DNA of 64,000 nucleotides, from NCBI RefSeq assembly GCF_011059135.1, contig NZ_JAALGD010000010.1, positions 114,841-178,840 of the forward strand. The letters run 5' to 3'. Under the pieces are notes generated by a model. It did not search any database. It had not been told where the DNA came from and saw nothing but the letters and a program-made list of their open reading frames with translations. Below, in pieces: positions 36,178 through 44,690 of this stretch. The DNA comes from Brevibacillus sp. SYP-B805 (GTDB taxonomy: Bacteria > Bacillota > Bacilli > Brevibacillales > Brevibacillaceae). Each line of letters starts with the position of its first letter. Position 1 is the stretch's first letter. The position numbers and the translations under genes were made by a program.

Positions 36178-36453
36178 TCACAATCGCCCCGGCGCTTTCT
36201 TCACCTCGAAGTCCGTCATGCTCTTGGTAACCACGCCACCTTGGCCGAGATGAATCTCATAATTGGAAGGCACCGTTGTCTGAAGCCCTGCAGCAGTGGG
36301 GGAAGGCGTTTCCGGCACGTTGGAAATGACCGTCGAGCTCGCTGCTTTCTCGGCCACGATCTGATCGACCACTTCAGCCGCAAAGGGGTATGGCTCATTG
36401 AGCTGACGCAGCCGGCTTTGTTGGATATCCGTGTCCCGTGGATGATCTGCCAT
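36178..36453 (-). CDS. Small conserved-looking hypothetical protein (91 aa)
   Basis: Soluble protein of 91 residues starting MADHPRDTDIQQSRLRQLNE, with a helical first half and a Thr/Ser/Pro-rich middle (PETPSPTAAG) before a closing NYEIHLGQGGVVTKSMTDFEVKK. It has no signal peptide. ATG at 36453 has GGGAGG seven bases upstream, strong support for a real gene; an open frame continues upstream but across the divergent promoter region. Function unknown. It is divergent from ywhD. Confidence 0.7.
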   Translation of the reverse strand: MADHPRDTDIQQSRLRQLNEPYPFAAEVVDQIVAEKAASSTVISNVPETPSPTAAGLQTTVPSNYEIHLGQGGVVTKSMTDFEVKKAPGRL

Positions 36454-36590
36454 GCGTTTTCCTCCCTTCACGCCTACTAGCATGCCCCGGAAATAGGCGT
36501 CCCATGTGCCGGATGTGCGCTTCAAATTGCACATCTTCGGCGTTTCAGGGTAGAATAGAGTATCGGAATGATGCGCGAGAGGTGTAGGGA

Positions 36591-37088
36591 ATGGATATTT
36601 TCAACAATAAAAACAGCGGCTTCACGATCATGAGCGGCAAAACGAATGTGCATGGCGGATTCGGCCAGGGCGTGCTTGATTTGAGCAGCGTCTCCTCCGT
36701 TATCATCGACGGAGACAAGGCGTACATCGACATGGGGGCCCTGCATGCCAAAAGCGCCGTTGAAAAAGGGATCAAATGGACGACCAATAAAGAAGAAGTG
36801 CCCAATGGAAAACCCTATTGGCTGGTATGGGTCAGTGTTGACCGCAAGGAGGAAGGCCCCTACTACGCCGGCGTAACCGCTTGTTACATGGAAATCGATC
36901 GGGAGGCGCGCCGCGGCTACAAAATCCTGGCCGACCATGTGAACCGGATGGATTATGCCATGAAGCGGCGCATCATGGTATCCGAACTGGACGATACCGC
37001 CAAGAAAGCCTTGAAGCAGCTGTTGATGGAGCATAATCCACAAATGTGGGAAAACTCCAGCGAGGAATTGAAGCAGGCGCTTGCGTAA
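36591..37088 (+). CDS. ywhD: YwhD-family protein
   Basis: Protein of 165 residues, matching YwhD of Bacillales in length and pattern: FNNKNSGFTIMSGKTNVHGGFGQGVLDLSSVSS at the start, WTTNKEEVPNGKPYWLVWVSV in the middle and a C-terminal helix with LKQLLMEHNPQMW. The function is unknown; a penicillin-binding protein gene and polyamine genes lie nearby, as in B. subtilis. AGAGGTG precedes the ATG by seven bases. Confidence 0.9.
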   Translation: MDIFNNKNSGFTIMSGKTNVHGGFGQGVLDLSSVSSVIIDGDKAYIDMGALHAKSAVEKGIKWTTNKEEVPNGKPYWLVWVSVDRKEEGPYYAGVTACYMEIDREARRGYKILADHVNRMDYAMKRRIMVSELDDTAKKALKQLLMEHNPQMWENSSEELKQALA

Positions 37089-37191
37089 TTCTGAACGGTC
37101 TGTGAACAAATACTAAAATCAATTGTGACAATTAGCAAACTCAGGTAAACTGGGGATGACAACTGCATACATGCTTCACTAGGTCAACAAG

Positions 37192-37228
37192 CAGGGAAAG
37201 ATGCCGTCGTCTTTCCCTGTTTGTCTTT
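37192..37228 (+). terminator. Terminator of ywhD
   Basis: Perfect 10-bp stem (37192-37201 with 37210-37219) followed by TTTGTCTTTG. Confidence 0.75.
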
Positions 37229-37297
37229 GTCCGGTAATCAAACATGGGGAAAAGAGGCAGACTACCTCTGTAACCATGTTGGAAAAAGGGGTGTGGC

Positions 37298-37615
37298 ATG
37301 TTGCAAACAACGAATCAACCGGACCCGCAGGGAGCGGGTCGAAGAAGCGATGATCATTTTGCGCGCCATGGCGGTGTGCACTTTCGCCTGAATGCAACCC
37401 CGCAGGAGATCAACAACTTTGTGCGGAAGCTCCCTGCCGGCAAACGGGACAGTCTGTTTGAGGTGATGGATCAACTGGACAGCGCCGGTTTAATCACGGT
37501 GATGAACGATCATCTCTTTGCCGATGGCGACGGGACGGTGGGGGGAGGAGACCCCGACTTCGCAGGAAAACATTCCACTGAGCTTGACCGCGTCAATGAT
37601 TCCGAGGGATTGTGA
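37298..37615 (+). CDS. Hypothetical protein (105 aa)
   Basis: Soluble protein of 105 residues. The ordered part appears to be residues ~20-75 (HGGVHFRLNATPQEINNFVRKLPAGKRDSLFEVMDQLDSAG in sequence order, two helices after a strand), followed by a disordered Gly/Asp-rich tail. AAGGGGTG precedes the ATG at 37298, and codon use resembles that of its neighbours, so I consider it real. No family recognised. It is followed by the structured repeat described separately. Confidence 0.6.
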   Translation: MLQTTNQPDPQGAGRRSDDHFARHGGVHFRLNATPQEINNFVRKLPAGKRDSLFEVMDQLDSAGLITVMNDHLFADGDGTVGGGDPDFAGKHSTELDRVNDSEGL

Positions 37616-37644
37616 AAGGTGGATAACAAAGCGCGAAAACAAGC

Positions 37645-37667
37645 AAGGGACGGGTATCAACCGTCCC
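37645..37667 (+). repeat. First copy of a 23-bp hairpin direct repeat
   Basis: This 23-base sequence (GGGACGG stem, 37647-37653 with 37661-37667) is repeated exactly at 37923-37945. Here it lacks a T run, so it is not a working terminator, but with its twin it brackets the structured element. Confidence 0.85.
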
Positions 37668-37689
37668 CTTCAAACTGATGACAAAGTTT

Positions 37690-37886
37690 TGTTTGAGGCA
37701 TGGAGTAATGGGGCCAAGCGAGCTCCTTTGACGACCGACTAAGCGGAGAAACAAAGACGCGGGGCCACAGGGGGCGTGAGTCTCACATCCCTGAGACACC
37801 CTGATGTTGAGCCCCCTGCCCGCGTCGCGTTTCGGAGCGGACGTAGTCCAGCTTCTTCGCGGGTCGTCAAGAGAGCGAGCGGGAAC
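37690..37886 (+). ncRNA. Putative structured RNA element, copy A
   Basis: No gene fits here. The first 67 bases (37690-37756) are about 87% identical to 42603-42670. Nested stems follow: 37756-37763 with 37819-37826, 37768-37775 with 37811-37818, and 37780-37785 with 37792-37797. TTGACGACC (37728-37736) pairs with 37862-37870 to close the whole fold. Conserved unpaired GCGGAGAAACAAAG lies at 37743-37756. It may be a small RNA or a non-autonomous mobile repeat; strand is inferred from the direction of the flanking gene. Confidence 0.45.
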
Positions 37887-37922
37887 CATTACCCATGATC
37901 GACGGACTTTGGCTGTACACTG

Positions 37923-37951
37923 AAGGGACGGGTATCAACCGTCCCTTTTTT
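37923..37951. terminator. Terminator; second copy of the 23-bp repeat
   Basis: Stem GGGACGG/CCGTCCC (37925-37931 with 37939-37945), then six T residues. On the other strand an AAGGGACGG start makes it serve pbpG as well, whose stop is at 37976. Confidence 0.8.
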
Positions 37952-37975
37952 GTGGACGTAGCAGCCCACGTTTCT

Positions 37976-40027
37976 TTAGCGCCGCCACCAGTTGCCCATC
38001 TGCTGCCAGAAGGACTGGTCCTCCGGCGGCTTCAACGGCGTCGGCGCCGCATGCTTGTTGGGCAGATGATCCGTGCAGTATTCCTTCGGCTCTGTACCGG
38101 CGGCAAAGTAATACAGTTGGGGATTGGGGCAGGACTCGGTAGCCAGCTTCCCGTTCGCGGGGTCGATATAGACCGAGGTGATCCCCGCTGGCATGGTAAA
38201 CAAGGCGGGCGGCTGGTCGCTCAAGGCGCTCTCCATGAAGTCCGCCCAGATCTGGGCCGCCAGCCGGGCCTCTTTCACATCCTCCACCTTGCGCCCCTGA
38301 TCGTACCCGAGCCAGACGGTGGTGGCCAGCTGGGGCGTAAAGCCGGCGAGCCACGCGTCGTAATCCGTGGTTCCCGTTTTACCTGCCACCGGCCGGTTCA
38401 GCTGGCGGGAGACGCGATAGGCGGTCGCGCCAGGCTCTTCAAACACGCTTTGCATCATATAGGTGAGCAGGAAGGTGGAGACCGCATCGGCCACTCTCGT
38501 TTTCTCCGGCTTTTCTTCCGCCAGCACGTTGCCCTGCTGATCCTCGATCCGGGTGATGGCGATCGGTTTGACCCGTTCCCCTTGGTTGGCGATCACGGCG
38601 TAGGCATACGTCAATTCGTAGGGCGATACCGGCGAGGTGCCGAGCGCCAGGGAGAGCACCGGCTTTTGCTCGCTCGTGATTCCCAGGTTATGCGCCTGTT
38701 CCACCACCTTCTGGGGCGTCAGCAGCTGAATCGTCTTCACCGCGTAAATATTGTCGGAGGTGGCGATGGCATGCTGCAGCGTGATGTAATCATGGGCGTA
38801 ATGCTCGCCGAAGTTGCGCGGAATGTACTCCTTGCCGCCCTCGTAGGTAAAGACGGTCGGTTCGCTTTTCATCATGGTCAGCGGCGTAAAGCCGTTCTGC
38901 AGCGCGGTCAGGTAGACGATGGGCTTGAAGGAAGAGCCGGGCTGCCGTTTGGCAAACACGCGGTTGTACTGGCTTTTCTGGTAGTCACGTCCCCCGACCA
39001 TCGCCTTGATCTCACCGGTCGTCGGATCGATGGCGATCAGGGCGGTCTGCAGGTCCAGGTTGTCTTTCGGCATATATTTGGCGACGGCCGCTTCGGCTTT
39101 TTTCTGCATGGTTGGGTCCAAGGTGGTGTAAATTTTCAAGCCGCCGTGCACAAACATCTCTTCGCTGATGCCGTATTTGTTGGTCACCAGGCTGGCGATG
39201 TAGTCGCGGAAGTAAGGGGCAACATCCGGCCCTTTCTGCGCTTCTTTCGGCCTCAGATGCAGGGGTTCCCGATACGCCTGCTCCGCCTGCTCCGCCGAGA
39301 TGAACCCTTGCTGCTGCATGGCGGTGAGAATCAGCTTTTGCCTGCTTTTGGACCGCTCCCAATCGATATAGGGCGAATAGTAGCTCGGTCCATTGGGAAT
39401 GCCGGCGAGGAGCGCGCTTTCCGCCAGCGTCAAATCCTTTGCGTCCTTGCCGAAATAGGTCTGCGCCGCCGCCTGCGGGCCGTAGGCCGAATGCCCGTAG
39501 TAGCACTGGTTCAGGTACATTTCGAGAATTTCATCTTTTGAATAATTCAGCTCCAGCTGGATGGTGAGCAGCGCTTCCTTTATCTTGCGGGTCCATGTTT
39601 TTTCGGTGTTCAAATAAAGCATGCGGGCCAACTGCTGGGAAATGGTGCTTGCCCCCTGCTTCTTGCTCATCGACTTCAGGTCGATGTATATGGCTTTCGC
39701 CAGGCGCTTCAGGTCAAAGCCATAATGATCGAAGAAGTTGCGATCCTCAATCGCGATGGTAGCTTGTATCAGGGAGGGCGCCATCTGCTTCAGGGGCACC
39801 ACGATCCGGTTCTCGCCGTGATGCAGCGTGTCCAGCACTTCGCCATTGCTCGCCAAAATGGTGGTGGTCTGGTTGATGGTGGCGGGGGGCAGCGGCTGGG
39901 ATCGCAGATAGAGGATTAACAGCAGCAGCGCGAAAGAGCCGACAAGCGTGCCTACGACCATCCATTTGATCAATCGTTTGACCCAGCGCAGCCAACGAAT
40001 GAGCGGTATTTCGCGAATCACTTCCAT
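37976..40027 (-). CDS. pbpG: Class A penicillin-binding protein (PbpG/PBP2d-like)
   Basis: Protein of 683 residues that polymerises and cross-links peptidoglycan. After a short cytoplasmic part there is one membrane helix (~residues 22-42). The glycosyltransferase (GT51) domain has IEDRNFFDHYGFD and GASTISQQLARML. The transpeptidase domain has GSSFKP (the SxxK serine), SDN, and AGKTGTTD. Its place between ywhD and speE matches pbpG of B. subtilis, which acts in spore cortex or germ cell wall synthesis; that role here is inferred. The ribosome site (AGGA) is weak. Confidence 0.93.
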   Translation of the reverse strand: MEVIREIPLIRWLRWVKRLIKWMVVGTLVGSFALLLLILYLRSQPLPPATINQTTTILASNGEVLDTLHHGENRIVVPLKQMAPSLIQATIAIEDRNFFDHYGFDLKRLAKAIYIDLKSMSKKQGASTISQQLARMLYLNTEKTWTRKIKEALLTIQLELNYSKDEILEMYLNQCYYGHSAYGPQAAAQTYFGKDAKDLTLAESALLAGIPNGPSYYSPYIDWERSKSRQKLILTAMQQQGFISAEQAEQAYREPLHLRPKEAQKGPDVAPYFRDYIASLVTNKYGISEEMFVHGGLKIYTTLDPTMQKKAEAAVAKYMPKDNLDLQTALIAIDPTTGEIKAMVGGRDYQKSQYNRVFAKRQPGSSFKPIVYLTALQNGFTPLTMMKSEPTVFTYEGGKEYIPRNFGEHYAHDYITLQHAIATSDNIYAVKTIQLLTPQKVVEQAHNLGITSEQKPVLSLALGTSPVSPYELTYAYAVIANQGERVKPIAITRIEDQQGNVLAEEKPEKTRVADAVSTFLLTYMMQSVFEEPGATAYRVSRQLNRPVAGKTGTTDYDAWLAGFTPQLATTVWLGYDQGRKVEDVKEARLAAQIWADFMESALSDQPPALFTMPAGITSVYIDPANGKLATESCPNPQLYYFAAGTEPKEYCTDHLPNKHAAPTPLKPPEDQSFWQQMGNWWRR

Positions 40028-40178
40028 TGCGCCGCATATCCTTTCTCATCTGGTTTTGTCAGGATGTTTCCATGGGGAAAAGGCATACTATACGGGAATT
40101 GGTTATTTCTCCAGTATGGGTAAATCTAGCAGGATCCATACTTCCCCTAGCAATCCGGCGTTCTTATGGAAAAAAACC

Positions 40179-40206
40179 TTGCATTTTGGGGGGGAGCTAC
40201 TATAAT
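40179..40206 (+). promoter_or_regulatory. Promoter of speE-speB
   Basis: TTGCAT (40179-40184) and TATAAT (40201-40206) are separated by 16 bases, 36 bases before the speE start. The remainder of the 214-base gap to pbpG shows nothing I can name. Confidence 0.7.
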
Positions 40207-40241
40207 CTTCTTGTTGACCATAGTAAAAGGAGGGTACCCCA

Positions 40242-41081
40242 ATGAACATGGAACTGTGGTATACCGAGAAACAGACGGAAAACCATGGCATTACGACCAA
40301 AATTACCGAAACTCTTTATCATGAAAAAACCGAGTTTCAACAGATAGACATCATCAATACGAAGCAGTTCGGCCGCATGCTCGTCCTCGACGGCATGGTG
40401 ATGACCACCGATGTGGATGAATTCGTTTATCACGAAATGATTACCCACGTGGCCCTCCATACCCATCCCAATCCGAAAAAAGTGCTGGTGGTCGGCGGCG
40501 GCGACGGCGGGGCAATCCGCGAAGTCGTCAAGCATGCGTCCGTGGAAAAAGCGGTGCTCGCCGAGATCGACGGCGGCGTCATCGAGTCCTGCAAGAAGTT
40601 TTTCCCGCAGATCGCCAGCGAGCTGACGGACAATCCGCGCGTGGACGTTCAGGTGATCGACGGCATCAAGCATATCCATGACCACAAGGGCGAATACGAC
40701 GTGATCATGGTTGACTCCACCGAACCGGTCGGCCCGGCGGTGGGCTTGTTTGAAAAAGGGTTCTACCAAGGCATTTACGACGCGCTGAAACCGGACGGCA
40801 TCATGGTGGCGCAGACCGAATCGCCGTGGTTCAACCGCGACCTGATCAAACGCGTCTTCAAGGACATCAAATCGATCTTCCCGATCACCCGTCTTTATAC
40901 TTGCAGCATCCCGACCTATCCGTCCGGTCTCTGGAGCTTCACCATCGGCTCGAAGAAATACGATCCGCTGGAAGTGGACGCGAGCAAGATCAAGGATCTC
41001 GACACCAAGTACTACTCGCCCGAACTTCATCATGCCGTCTTCAAGCTGCCGAAATTCGTGGCTGAACTGACGCGCGACTAG
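40242..41081 (+). CDS. speE: Spermidine synthase
   Basis: Protein of 279 residues that moves an aminopropyl group from decarboxylated S-adenosylmethionine to putrescine. It contains [18 protein letters not shown], the nucleotide-binding [18 protein letters not shown], and the acidic [15 protein letters not shown], whose Asp is catalytic. AAGGAGGG precedes the ATG. It is followed after 13 bases by agmatinase, which makes putrescine, so the operon joins two successive polyamine steps. Confidence 0.96.
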   Translation: MNMELWYTEKQTENHGITTKITETLYHEKTEFQQIDIINTKQFGRMLVLDGMVMTTDVDEFVYHEMITHVALHTHPNPKKVLVVGGGDGGAIREVVKHASVEKAVLAEIDGGVIESCKKFFPQIASELTDNPRVDVQVIDGIKHIHDHKGEYDVIMVDSTEPVGPAVGLFEKGFYQGIYDALKPDGIMVAQTESPWFNRDLIKRVFKDIKSIFPITRLYTCSIPTYPSGLWSFTIGSKKYDPLEVDASKIKDLDTKYYSPELHHAVFKLPKFVAELTRD

Positions 41082-41094
41082 GAGGACGAAGCGA

Positions 41095-41967
41095 ATGCGT
41101 TTTGACGAGGCATACTCCGGCAACGTCTTTATCCGCAGCCATGCCAACTACGAGGAGAGCCAGGCCGTGATCTACGGCATGCCGATGGACTGGACGGTCA
41201 GCTTCCGCCCGGGATCCCGTTTCGGCCCGGCCCGCATCCGCGAGGTGTCGATCGGGCTGGAAGAGTACAGCCCCTATCTGGATCGCCTTCTCGAAGAAGT
41301 GAAATATTTCGACGCGGGCGACATCCCGCTGCCGTTCGGCAATGTGGAAGGCAGCCTGGATGCGATCCGCAAATTTGTGAGCAAAGTGCTGGCCGACGGC
41401 AAGATGCCCATCGGCCTGGGCGGGGAGCACCTCGTGACCTGGCCGGTGATCCAGGCGGTGTACGAGAAGTACAAGAGCGACCTGATCATTTTCCACTTTG
41501 ATGCCCATACCGACCTGCGCGACCACTATGAGGGTTATCCGTATTCCCACTCCACGCCGATCAAGAAAGCGTGCGAGCTGATTGGCGGCAAAAATGTATA
41601 CTCCTTCGGGATCCGCAGCGGGATGAAGGAAGAGTTCGAATGGGCGAAAGAGAACATGCACCTGTACAAATACGATGTCCTGGAGCCGGTGAAACAGGTT
41701 CTCCCGACCATCGGCAATCGGCCGATCTACCTGACGATCGACATCGATGTGCTTGATCCTTCGGCGGCACCGGGCACCGGTACGACGGAGGCGGGCGGCA
41801 TCACCTCCCGCGAGCTGCTGGAGACCATCCACTACATGGCCCGGAACGGCGCCAATGTGATCGGATGCGACCTGGTGGAAGTGGCGCCGGTCTATGACCA
41901 CAGCGAAATGACCCAAATCGTGGCATCCAAGATCGTACGCGAATTGATCCTGGGCTTTGTAAAATAA
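41095..41967 (+). CDS. speB: Agmatinase
   Basis: Protein of 290 residues of the ureohydrolase family, splitting agmatine into putrescine and urea. Manganese ligands are in GGEH (residues ~105), FHFDAHTDLRD, and TIDIDVLDPSAAPGTGTTEAGG. AGGAGG lies nine bases before the ATG. It is the second gene of the speE-speB operon and supplies the substrate of spermidine synthase. Confidence 0.96.
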   Translation: MRFDEAYSGNVFIRSHANYEESQAVIYGMPMDWTVSFRPGSRFGPARIREVSIGLEEYSPYLDRLLEEVKYFDAGDIPLPFGNVEGSLDAIRKFVSKVLADGKMPIGLGGEHLVTWPVIQAVYEKYKSDLIIFHFDAHTDLRDHYEGYPYSHSTPIKKACELIGGKNVYSFGIRSGMKEEFEWAKENMHLYKYDVLEPVKQVLPTIGNRPIYLTIDIDVLDPSAAPGTGTTEAGGITSRELLETIHYMARNGANVIGCDLVEVAPVYDHSEMTQIVASKIVRELILGFVK

Positions 41968-41983
41968 ACGGATGACAAACGAC

Positions 41984-42022
41984 GAGACGTTCCCCGCAGG
42001 CGTTGCGGGGAACGTCTCTTGC
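41984..42022 (+). terminator. Terminator of speE-speB
   Basis: Perfect 15-bp stem (41984-41998 with 42004-42018); the T run after it is weak (TTGCTGTC). Confidence 0.65.
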
Positions 42023-42141
42023 TGTCATGCCGGCACCTTCCTGACCATGCGCTGCTGCCGGCTTTCGCCGGGAGCCAGGTTGCCCGGGAGCCGGAGGAAT
42101 CGGTACAATAAAAAGGGATTCGCGAGAAATGAGGGGCACAG

Positions 42142-42558
42142 ATGCAGAACGTTACGATCCAGCTTGTCATCACCCATACCGCAGACCGGCAAACGGAGCG
42201 CACGGAGCTGCGCTATCCAGGCAGAGCAGCCAACAGGGAGAACGGTTGGTATTTCTCCTATACGGAACAGGTGGAGGGGATTGGGGAGGTTGGCACCATC
42301 CTGAAAATCGCCCTGTCCGAGGTGACGCTGCTCCGCCAGGGAAAGCTCCAGATGAAACAGGTGTTTGCCAAAGGGAAAAGCAGCGAGTGCCACTATGTAA
42401 GCCCGCATGGCCGTTTCCGTATGGAGACGTACACCCGCATGCTGCGCATCGAGCGGGAGGAGGAGCGGCCCGCCGCGATCCGGACCCAGTATCAGCTGTG
42501 GCTGGATGGGCAATATCTCGGCGAATACGAACTGGATGTCCGCATCGATTGGGAATAG
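42142..42558 (+). CDS. ywiB: DUF1934 calycin-like protein (YwiB)
   Basis: Protein of 138 residues of the DUF1934/YwiB family, a single beta-barrel of the lipocalin-like (calycin) kind. The pattern includes NGWYFSYTEQVEGIGEVGTILKIA, RFRMETYTRMLRI and a final YQLWLDGQYLGEYELDVRI. Some family members may bind a small hydrophobic ligand; the role is unknown. GAGGGG precedes the ATG. Its place after speB agrees with its usual neighbourhood. Confidence 0.88.
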   Translation: MQNVTIQLVITHTADRQTERTELRYPGRAANRENGWYFSYTEQVEGIGEVGTILKIALSEVTLLRQGKLQMKQVFAKGKSSECHYVSPHGRFRMETYTRMLRIEREEERPAAIRTQYQLWLDGQYLGEYELDVRIDWE

Positions 42559-42602
42559 CAGGCTGCTCTTTCCAAGGGCGGCCCAGACTAATGATAAACG
42601 GC

Positions 42603-42690
42603 TGTTTGAGGCTTGGAGGAATGGGGGCCAAGCAAGCTCCCTTCATGACCGACTCGGCGGAGAAACAAAGTCTTGGGAGCTTTAGCCCCG
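42603..42690 (+). repeat. Structured repeat, copy B, in the leader of a membrane protein gene
   Basis: About 87% identical to 37690-37756 over 68 bases. Its own fold is shorter: GGGGC (42624-42628) with GCCCC (42685-42689) and GCTCCC (42636-42641) with GGGAGC (42675-42680), enclosing the conserved GACCGACT and GCGGAGAAACAAAG. It lies 44 bases after ywiB and ends just before the ribosome site at 42693-42705. Confidence 0.6.
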
Positions 42691-42711
42691 CAGGGGGAGG
42701 AGGAGAAGCGG

Positions 42712-43107
42712 ATGGGTTTTTTCATCGTAAACGGGCTGATCTCCGGTATGATTCTTGCAGCATTTCTGGCGCTGTGCGATGCTCTTTTTCACACGACCAC
42801 GTTCACGGTGCTGATCGATGTTTCCTATGTTCCCGTACTGGCCGGGCTTCCTGCCATGCTGGAACTGCTGGTTCATCTGGCCGTGTCGATCCTGATCACG
42901 GCGGTCTTTTGCACGCTTTATCCCCGTTTTCCGGGACCTCCGACGGCCCGGTACCTGCTGTGGTGGGCCGCGCTGCTGTCGGTACTCTATCTCCCTTTCA
43001 GCCTGTTGAGCGGCCAGCCTCTTTCCTTCTCCGCGTTTTTGATTTGGCTTATCGGACATGTGATCTATACGCTGTTTTTGGCGATTCAGATGGAGAAGCA
43101 TCGGTAG
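42712..43107 (+). CDS. Small integral membrane protein (131 aa)
   Basis: Protein of 131 residues with four membrane helices: FIVNGLISGMILAAFLALCD, then LVHLAVSILITAVFCTLY, YLLWWAALLSVLYLPFSLL and AFLIWLIGHVIYTLFLAIQM. GGAGGAG precedes the ATG at 42712. The family is not one I recognise. Its leader holds repeat copy B, so its translation may be controlled by that RNA. It ends beside a palindrome that belongs to the following regulator gene. Confidence 0.75.
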   Translation: MGFFIVNGLISGMILAAFLALCDALFHTTTFTVLIDVSYVPVLAGLPAMLELLVHLAVSILITAVFCTLYPRFPGPPTARYLLWWAALLSVLYLPFSLLSGQPLSFSAFLIWLIGHVIYTLFLAIQMEKHR

Positions 43108-43108
43108 G

Positions 43109-43143
43109 TGCTGAATTTTCAGCATAGTGACAAATTTTCGGCA
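43109..43143 (+). promoter_or_regulatory. Palindromic operator before the sigma-54 activator gene
   Basis: TGCTGAATTTTCAGCA (43109-43124) is a perfect palindrome with the same spacing as the one at 44600-44615. A half-site TTTTCGGCA follows at 43135-43143. This suggests autoregulation by the activator. Confidence 0.5.
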
Positions 43144-43173
43144 ACGATGTGGAAGAGAAGGACGGTGCATGCG

Positions 43174-44598
43174 ATGGCTTTATCCGAGACGGTTGAGATG
43201 CTGCAGGCCATCTTGAGCGCCATCGACGAAGGCATTCATGTCGTGGACGCGGATGGCATCACCATCTTTTACAACCATGTGGCGGCGAAGCTCGACGGCC
43301 TGACACCGGAGGAGGTGTTGGGAAAACCGCTTCTGGAGGTATTCCCTTCGCTTGATCGGGAATCCAGCACGCTTCTCCGCGTGATCGACAACGGCCAGCC
43401 GATCTATAACCAGCCGCAAACCTACCGCAACTGGAAAGGCATGCGCGTGGAAACGGTGAATACGACGCTGCCGGTCTACGTCGGCAAGCGGCTGGTCGGC
43501 GCGGTGGAAGTGGCCAAGGATATCGGCAAGCTGAAAGAGCTGTCGGAGAAGCTGATCGATCTGCAGGCGCAGCTGGGCAACGCCAAACGCACCAAACGCA
43601 CCGATGCCGACGGCGTGGTCTACAGCTTCGAGGACATCATTACCCAAAGCCCGGCCATGCTGCAGCTGATCGAACGGGCCAGACGGGCGGCCCGCACCTC
43701 TTCCCCGATCCTGATATATGGCGAAACCGGCACCGGCAAGGAACTGTTCGTCCAATCCATCCACCACGCGTCGGAGCGCAGCGGCAGGCCGTTTATCGCG
43801 CAGAACTGCGCGGCGCTTCCGGCGACGCTGTTGGAAAGCATCCTGTTTGGCACAACAAAAGGAAGCTTCACCGGCGCGGACGATCGGCCGGGACTTTTCG
43901 AGCTGGCCAACGGCGGGACGCTTTTTCTCGACGAGGTAAACAGCATGCCGCTCGACCTGCAGGCCAAGCTGCTGCGCGTGCTGCAGGACGGCCGAATCCG
44001 CCGCATCGGCAGCACCCAATCGGTCAGAGTGGATGTCCGGGTGATCGCCGCGGTGAACGAGGCGCCGGAAGAGCTGTTGAAGCGGGGAGGGCTGCGCACC
44101 GACCTGTATTACCGGATCAACGTGGTCTCCTTTGCGCTGCCCCCGCTGAGGGACCGCCGGGAAGATGTGGCGTTGTTAACCCGCCACTTCCTCGAAAAGT
44201 ACAACCGGCGGTTCCATATGCGCGTAACGGGGCTGGAAGAAGCGGTGGCCGATTTGTTTCAGCGGTATGACTGGCCGGGGAATGTCCGCGAACTGGAACA
44301 TGTGATCGAAGCGGCCATGAACATGGTGGAGGGGCCGGTGATCCGCATGGAGCATCTGCCGCCGCATATGATGGAACGGGCGGCCAGGGAGCGCCACGTC
44401 CCTCCGCTCGTACTGCCGGCGGCTGCCGAAGACGAGGTCGGGAGCCTGCCCGAGGTGCTGAAGAAAACGGAGGAAGCCTTGATCAGCCGGGCCATGGAAA
44501 AGACGAACGGCAATGTGATGCGGGCGGCGAAGCTGTTGGGCATTCCCCGGCAGACGCTGCAGTACAAATTGTCCCAACTGCCGAAAAAACGTCAGTAA
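43174..44598 (+). CDS. Sigma-54-dependent activator, probable regulator of kamA
   Basis: Protein of about 474 residues. A PAS sensor (residues ~1-115: ILSAIDEGIHVVDADGITIFYNHVAAKLDG) is followed by an AAA+ domain with GETGTGKE, the sigma-54 contact loop as KGSFTGADD (GSFTGA in place of the usual GAFTGA), LFLDEVNSM and a WPGNVRELEHVIE arginine-finger region. A Fis-type helix-turn-helix ends the protein. I start at ATG 43174, after AGAAGGA; GTG 43108 and ATG 43147 are alternatives. The gene lies directly before a -24/-12 promoter and kamA, so it likely senses lysine or a related metabolite and activates kamA, as RocR-type activators do for arginine genes. Confidence 0.88.
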   Translation: MALSETVEMLQAILSAIDEGIHVVDADGITIFYNHVAAKLDGLTPEEVLGKPLLEVFPSLDRESSTLLRVIDNGQPIYNQPQTYRNWKGMRVETVNTTLPVYVGKRLVGAVEVAKDIGKLKELSEKLIDLQAQLGNAKRTKRTDADGVVYSFEDIITQSPAMLQLIERARRAARTSSPILIYGETGTGKELFVQSIHHASERSGRPFIAQNCAALPATLLESILFGTTKGSFTGADDRPGLFELANGGTLFLDEVNSMPLDLQAKLLRVLQDGRIRRIGSTQSVRVDVRVIAAVNEAPEELLKRGGLRTDLYYRINVVSFALPPLRDRREDVALLTRHFLEKYNRRFHMRVTGLEEAVADLFQRYDWPGNVRELEHVIEAAMNMVEGPVIRMEHLPPHMMERAARERHVPPLVLPAAAEDEVGSLPEVLKKTEEALISRAMEKTNGNVMRAAKLLGIPRQTLQYKLSQLPKKRQ

Positions 44599-44599
44599 G

Positions 44600-44615
44600 T
44601 GCCGAAAATCCGGCA
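44600..44615 (+). promoter_or_regulatory. Upstream activating palindrome of kamA
   Basis: TGCCGAAAATCCGGCA is an inverted repeat (TGCCG/CGGCA) located 92 bases before the -24 box, a usual place for an enhancer of a sigma-54 activator. A further half-site TGCCGAAAA starts at about 44579, inside the regulator gene. Confidence 0.55.
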
Positions 44616-44690
44616 AATCCGGTGCAGTTTTTTGTGATTCACTTGGCATGAAATCGCGGTATCAAGCATATTCGGAATCTTTTGAACTCG

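Noticed and set aside
37673..37756. CTGATGA...GAAA resembling a hammerhead ribozyme core in repeat copy A
   Set aside because: Copy B has CTAATGA, the distance to GAAA is too large for stem II, and no cleavage-site helix can be drawn.
42673..42711. Upstream in-frame extension of the 131-residue membrane protein from 42673
   Set aside because: The extension runs through repeat copy B and over the ribosome site of the ATG at 42712.
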